Source: JANRKF01 sp033763575
Lineage (GTDB): Bacteria > Pseudomonadota > Alphaproteobacteria > Rickettsiales > SXRF01
NCBI GenBank assembly: GCA_033763575.1
Contig: JANRKF010000024.1
Coordinates: forward strand, 62,001-126,000
Reading direction: 5' to 3'
DNA length: 64,000 nt
How positions within the stretch are numbered: the first letter of the stretch is position 1; each line of letters begins with the position of its first letter. Positions 59,787-64,000 of this stretch are shown piece by piece. The position numbers and the translations under genes are program-made. Under the pieces are notes generated by a model. The model was not told the DNA's origin, did no database searches, and saw only the letters and a program-made list of their open reading frames with translations.

Positions 59787-62700
59787 TGAAATATTCCTGG
59801 AGCGATGAGTGGAACGAACGCGCCGCAAAACTTTCTGCGGAAGGTTTGTATGATAGCGCCAATGAGCATGATGCCTGCGGGGTGGGGTTCGTCGCCAGCA
59901 TTCATGGCACGCCCAGCCGTGCCATCGTGGAAGCGGGCATCACCGCGCTGAAAGCCGTCTATCACCGTGGCGCGGTGGATGCCGATGGAAAAACCGGCGA
60001 CGGCGCGGGCATCCATGTCGAAATCCCGCATGATTTTTTTCAGGAACAGATCACCAATTCCGGCCGCGCGCTGCTAAACGACATGCTCGCCGTCGGCATG
60101 ATGTTCCTGCCCAAGAAAAAATTCGCCGCGCAGGAAGCCTGCCGCTCCATCGTCGAAGCGGAGATTGTGAAATTCGGCTACCGGCTCTATGGCTGGCGGC
60201 AGGTGCCGGTCCATGCCGAGGTGATCGGCGAAATCGCGAGCGATTCCCGCCCGGAAATAGAGCAAATCCTGATCGCCGGACGCGACGGTGAAGACGAAAA
60301 ACAATTCGAGCTGAATTTATATTTCATCCGCAAGCGCATTGAAAAAGCCGTGCGCGCACAGGCGATCAATGATTTTTATATCTGCTCGCTTTCATGCCGC
60401 TCGGTGATTTACAAAGGCCTGTTCAAGGCCGAGCAGCTCACTGCTTTTTATCCCGACCTGCTCGACCCGCGCTTCATTTCGAGCTTCGCCATTTTCCACC
60501 AGCGCTTCTCCACCAATACCGCGCCGGCATGGCATCTGGCCCAGCCTTTCCGCATGATCGCCCATAACGGTGAGATCAACACGCTGCGCGGTAATATCAA
60601 TTTCATGCGCAGCCACGAGGCGACATTCTCCTGCCCGGAATATGAAGGCTACCTGGAAGATATCGTGCCCGTAATACCCGACAATACATCGGATACCGGC
60701 GCGCTCGATGCCGTATTCGAAGTGCTGACACGGGCGGGCCGCCCGCTGCCGCTTTCCAAACTGATCCTCATTCCGCCCGCCTGGGCGCAAACGCCGGATG
60801 TGCCGCTGGCGCACAAGGAAATGTACAGTTTCCTAAACAGCCTTTCGGAGCAGTGGGACGGCCCGGCGGCGATTGCCGCGACCGACGGCGAATGGGTGAT
60901 CGGCGGACTGGACAGGAACGGCCTGCGCCCCCTTCGCTATACCATCACCAAAGACGGCATGATTGTCGCCGCCTCCGAATCGGGCATGGTGGATGTGGCC
61001 GATACCGATATCGCCCTGCGCGGGCGGCTTGGCCCCGGCGATATACTCGGCATCCACCTGCCGAGCGGCAAGCTCTATCGCGATCAGGAACTCAAAGACC
61101 ATCTGGCAAGCCAATATCCGTATGGCAAATGGGTCACTAAATCGACCCGACTGAAGGATTTACCTGCCGCGCCCGGAAAACAGGTGCCCGCTGAAAAATT
61201 GCGTATCCTGCAGCTCGCGGCCGGTTACACCCATGAGGATGTGGAAGCGATTATCCACCCGATGGCGGCGGACGGCAAGGAAGCCGTCGGCTCGATGGGC
61301 GATGACACGCCGCTGGCCGTGCTTTCCGACCGCACACGTGGCTTCCACCATTTCTTCCGCCAGAATTTTTCGCAAGTAACCAACCCACCGATCGATTCGT
61401 TGCGCGAACGCAGGGTGATGAGCCTCACCACCCGTTTCGGTAATGACGGAAATTTCCTTGCGCTCGATTCCACCCACAGCAAAATACTGGTGGTGGATTC
61501 GCCCGTTTTGCTGGCGCATGAAATGGCCGCCATCGGCAGCCACTTTGCCGAACGCATCGCACAGATTGATACGGTATTCGATGCCCTTGGCGAAAAAAAT
61601 GCCCTGCGTAAAGGGCTGGACGAGATGATCGAAAAAGCCGAAGCCGCGATTAAAAGCGGCAAGAATTATATTTTGCTTACCGATGAAAAGATGGACGAAA
61701 ACAACATCGCCATCCCGATGATCCTCGCCATTTCCGCGCTGCAAAGCCGCCTGGTCAAACTTAAGCTGCGTAAGCGCACTTCTATTCTGGTGCGTACTTC
61801 CGAATGTTTTGATGTGCATGCGGCGGCGGTGATGATCGGCGCGGGGGCGACGGTTATTCACCCTTACGTCGCCGAAGCCACCGTGCTGGAACGGGCCGGT
61901 CGCGGCCTGCTGAAAAACAAAGAAGAAGCGGTCGAAAATTTCCGCGAAGCCATGAACCAGGGCCTGCTCAAGATCATGTCGAAGATGGGCATATCTATCA
62001 TTGCCGCCTATCGTGGCGGGCTCAATTTCGAAGCCATAGGCCTGTCGCGTTCTTTTGTCAGCGAGTTCTTCCCCGGCCTGCCCTCGCGTATTTCCGGCAT
62101 CGGCCTCGCTGGCATCGAAGAACGTGTGCGCACCTGCCACACACTCGCCTTTTCCGGCGCTAAAGTGCTGCCGCTCGGCGGCTTCTACCGTGCCCGGGCG
62201 CGGGAGGAAATCCATGCATGGGAGGGCAGGCTCACCCACCTGCTGCAAAGCGCCGTGACCAAAGGATCGTTTACGCTGTTCAAGCAATATTCCAAAGGCA
62301 TTCAGGATCTGCCGCCGGTATCGCTGCGCGACCTGCTCGATTTCCGCTCGCCCAATGCCCCGGTGGATATCGATACGGTCGAATCAATCACCGAAATCCG
62401 CAAACGCTTTGTCGCCCCCGCCATGTCGCTCGGCGCGCTCTCAAAGGAAGCGCATGAAACGCTCGCCATCGCCATGAATAAAATGGGTGCTGCCAGCAAC
62501 TCCGGCGAAGGCGGCGAAGGGCCGGAGCGCTATAAACCGCTCGAAAACGGCGACAATGCCAACAGCACCATCAAACAAATCGCATCGGGCCGTTTCGGTG
62601 TCACCGCCGAATATCTAAACAGCGCCCATGAGCTGCAAATCAAAGTCGCACAGGGCGCTAAACCCGGCGAAGGCGGCCAGCTTCCGGGCTTCAAGGTGAC

Positions 62701-64000
62701 GGCGGAAATCGCCCGGCTGCGGCACGCCACGCCCGGCGTGATGCTCATCTCGCCGCCACCGCACCACGATATTTATTCCATCGAGGATTTAGCGCAGCTC
62801 ATTTATGACCTGAAGCAAATCAACCCGACCGCGCTCGTTTCCGTGAAGCTCGTCGCCCAATCCGGCATCGGCACCATCGCCAGTGGCGTCGCCAAAGCCA
62901 TGGCCGACAAAATCGTCATCGCAGGCCACTCCGGCGGCACGGGCGCCAGCCCATGGAGCAGCGTCAAACATGCGGGCATCCCGTGGGAAATGGGGCTGGC
63001 CGAGGCGAATCAGGTATTGACCTTAAACCGCATGCGCCACCGCGTGAAGCTGCAAACCGACGGGGGGCTCAAAACCGGCCGCGATATCGTCATCGCCGCC
63101 ATGCTCGGCGCGGAGGAATTCGCACTCGGCACCGCATCGCTGGTAGCCATGGGCTGCATCCTGGTGCGCCAATGCCACATGAATACCTGCCCGGTCGGCA
63201 TCACCACGCAGGATCCGGCGCTTCGTGCCAAGTTTGACGGCACGGTCGAAAAAGTCATCAATCTCTTTTCCTTCGTCGCCGAAGAAGTACGCGAAATTCT
63301 GGCCACGCTCGGCTTCACTCATTTGAATGACATTATTGGCCGCACCGACCTCCTGCGACAGGTGAGCCGTGGCGGCAACAACCTGGTCGATCTCGACCTG
63401 AACAATATCCTGGCGCAGGCCGATAGCGGCGGACATGCCCGCTACTGCACGCTTACCGGGCGCAACGAAGTCCCCGAAACGCTTGACAGCCAGATGATAA
63501 AAGATGCGGCGGAAGCGCTCGCGCATGGCGGAAAAATACAGCTCGCCTACACCGTGCGCAACACCATGCGGACGATCGGCGCACGGTTATCATCGGAGCT
63601 GGTCCGCAACCACGCCGATAAAATCCTGCATGACGATTACATCACCCTGCGGCTGCGCGGCTCGGCGGGCCAGTCTCTTGGGGCGTTTGCCACACGCGGC
63701 ATCCGCATCGAACTTCTGGGCGATGCCAATGATTATGTCGGCAAGGGCTTGTCGGGGGCGACGATCATCGTCCGCCCGCGCCCATCCAGCCCGCTCGTGC
63801 CGCAGGACAATACCATCATCGGCAATACGGTGCTGTATGGCGCGACCGCAGGAAAACTCTTCGCCTGCGGACAGGCGGGCGAACGTTTCGCCGTGCGTAA
63901 TTCCGGTGCGAGCGCAGTGATCGAAGGCTGCGGCTCCAACGGCTGCGAATACATGACCGGCGGCGTGGCGGTGATACTCGGCGGCGTCGGGCATAATTTC
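59786..64000 (+). CDS. gltB: Glutamate synthase large subunit (3' end cut by window)
   Basis: Open from ATG 59786 (overlap ATGA with gltD) to the window end, 1405 residues of an expected about 1500. N-terminal Ntn amidase with catalytic Cys31 after a short propeptide (ANEHDACGVGFVASIHG). Central FMN domain EGGEGPERYK, GHSGGTGASPWSSVKHAGIPWE, and the [3Fe-4S] ligand set MGCILVRQCHMNTCPVGITTQDP. C-terminal beta-helix domain (LRGSAGQSLGAFATRGIRIEL, CGQAGERFAVRNSGASAVIEG). Order gltD-gltB is inverted relative to E. coli (gltBD). Confidence 0.97.
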   Translation, partial: MKYSWSDEWNERAAKLSAEGLYDSANEHDACGVGFVASIHGTPSRAIVEAGITALKAVYHRGAVDADGKTGDGAGIHVEIPHDFFQEQITNSGRALLNDMLAVGMMFLPKKKFAAQEACRSIVEAEIVKFGYRLYGWRQVPVHAEVIGEIASDSRPEIEQILIAGRDGEDEKQFELNLYFIRKRIEKAVRAQAINDFYICSLSCRSVIYKGLFKAEQLTAFYPDLLDPRFISSFAIFHQRFSTNTAPAWHLAQPFRMIAHNGEINTLRGNINFMRSHEATFSCPEYEGYLEDIVPVIPDNTSDTGALDAVFEVLTRAGRPLPLSKLILIPPAWAQTPDVPLAHKEMYSFLNSLSEQWDGPAAIAATDGEWVIGGLDRNGLRPLRYTITKDGMIVAASESGMVDVADTDIALRGRLGPGDILGIHLPSGKLYRDQELKDHLASQYPYGKWVTKSTRLKDLPAAPGKQVPAEKLRILQLAAGYTHEDVEAIIHPMAADGKEAVGSMGDDTPLAVLSDRTRGFHHFFRQNFSQVTNPPIDSLRERRVMSLTTRFGNDGNFLALDSTHSKILVVDSPVLLAHEMAAIGSHFAERIAQIDTVFDALGEKNALRKGLDEMIEKAEAAIKSGKNYILLTDEKMDENNIAIPMILAISALQSRLVKLKLRKRTSILVRTSECFDVHAAAVMIGAGATVIHPYVAEATVLERAGRGLLKNKEEAVENFREAMNQGLLKIMSKMGISIIAAYRGGLNFEAIGLSRSFVSEFFPGLPSRISGIGLAGIEERVRTCHTLAFSGAKVLPLGGFYRARAREEIHAWEGRLTHLLQSAVTKGSFTLFKQYSKGIQDLPPVSLRDLLDFRSPNAPVDIDTVESITEIRKRFVAPAMSLGALSKEAHETLAIAMNKMGAASNSGEGGEGPERYKPLENGDNANSTIKQIASGRFGVTAEYLNSAHELQIKVAQGAKPGEGGQLPGFKVTAEIARLRHATPGVMLISPPPHHDIYSIEDLAQLIYDLKQINPTALVSVKLVAQSGIGTIASGVAKAMADKIVIAGHSGGTGASPWSSVKHAGIPWEMGLAEANQVLTLNRMRHRVKLQTDGGLKTGRDIVIAAMLGAEEFALGTASLVAMGCILVRQCHMNTCPVGITTQDPALRAKFDGTVEKVINLFSFVAEEVREILATLGFTHLNDIIGRTDLLRQVSRGGNNLVDLDLNNILAQADSGGHARYCTLTGRNEVPETLDSQMIKDAAEALAHGGKIQLAYTVRNTMRTIGARLSSELVRNHADKILHDDYITLRLRGSAGQSLGAFATRGIRIELLGDANDYVGKGLSGATIIVRPRPSSPLVPQDNTIIGNTVLYGATAGKLFACGQAGERFAVRNSGASAVIEGCGSNGCEYMTGGVAVILGGVGHNF

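Noticed and set aside
61160..62287. 375-residue frame antisense to gltB
   Set aside because: gltB is certain; the antisense frame is Gln/His/Arg-rich.

Overview
The window is about 64 kb of dense, mid-to-high GC bacterial chromosome carrying about 57 protein genes, almost all housekeeping, and two tRNA genes. The gene content points to an aerobic, probably motile, Gram-negative alphaproteobacterium. The evidence is a DivK-PleD pair, the FtsZ tail ending in DIPAFLRRQ, a single-domain eukaryote-type isocitrate dehydrogenase, the IhfA-MerR pair, UDP-xylose synthase, a GTA-type holin, a PagL lipid A deacylase, aa3-type oxidase subunits and a chemoreceptor. Genus cannot be assigned from the sequence alone.

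Layout. 1-1339: a truncated membrane histidine kinase, divergent from rpmH-rnpA-yidD-yidC-engB (1563-4750). 4747-6517: divergent UDP-xylose synthase and YaaA. 6585-10397: a giant, highly diverged homologue of phosphoenolpyruvate carboxylase. 10477-17506 (all minus): argB, then a YmdB-like phosphoesterase, 5-formyl-THF cyclo-ligase and a DUF5615/DUF433 pair in overlapping order, then cysS with trmJ, then an unknown 510-residue protein. 17812-19542: isocitrate dehydrogenase and a small gene with a 17-G tract. 19536-29468: polA, esterase, small lipoproteins, aldehyde dehydrogenase, cytochrome oxidase I and II, glycosyltransferase. 29704-40201: pleD-divK, htpG, chemoreceptor, Ppx/GppA, ankyrin protein, ihfA-merR. 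40435-44842: GTA-type holin, odd response regulator, tRNA-Gly, pagL, methyltransferase, unknown membrane protein. 44853-49373 (minus): a tightly overlapping hpf-folM-folB-rapZ-acs operon. 49693-54965: ftsZ, rluD, tldD and small genes. 54970-64000: ubiD, yceI, tRNA-Leu, a complex-I-associated reductase, gltD and a truncated gltB.

The most unusual content is repetitive DNA. At least four structural families of short repeats occur both between genes and in frame inside conserved genes (cysS, polA, acs, trmJ, htpG, and the ends of rnpA and ubiD). This recalls the in-frame palindromic elements of Rickettsia, but the forms here differ. One family is defined by architecture rather than sequence: inverted arms made of degenerate 7-8 bp tandem units whose unit differs at each locus. 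A second combines a conserved CGCATGGAAC flank with a variable hairpin. A third is a roughly 120 bp palindrome with a GTGTAC...GTACATGA core. A fourth is the GTCATNCC palindrome.

The other main leads are the PEP carboxylase homologue that keeps the metal and PEP residues but has lost the FHGRGG histidine and first arginine, the poly-G tract (possible phase variation), an isocitrate dehydrogenase with an altered cofactor site, and a response regulator with Glu in place of the phospho-accepting Asp.
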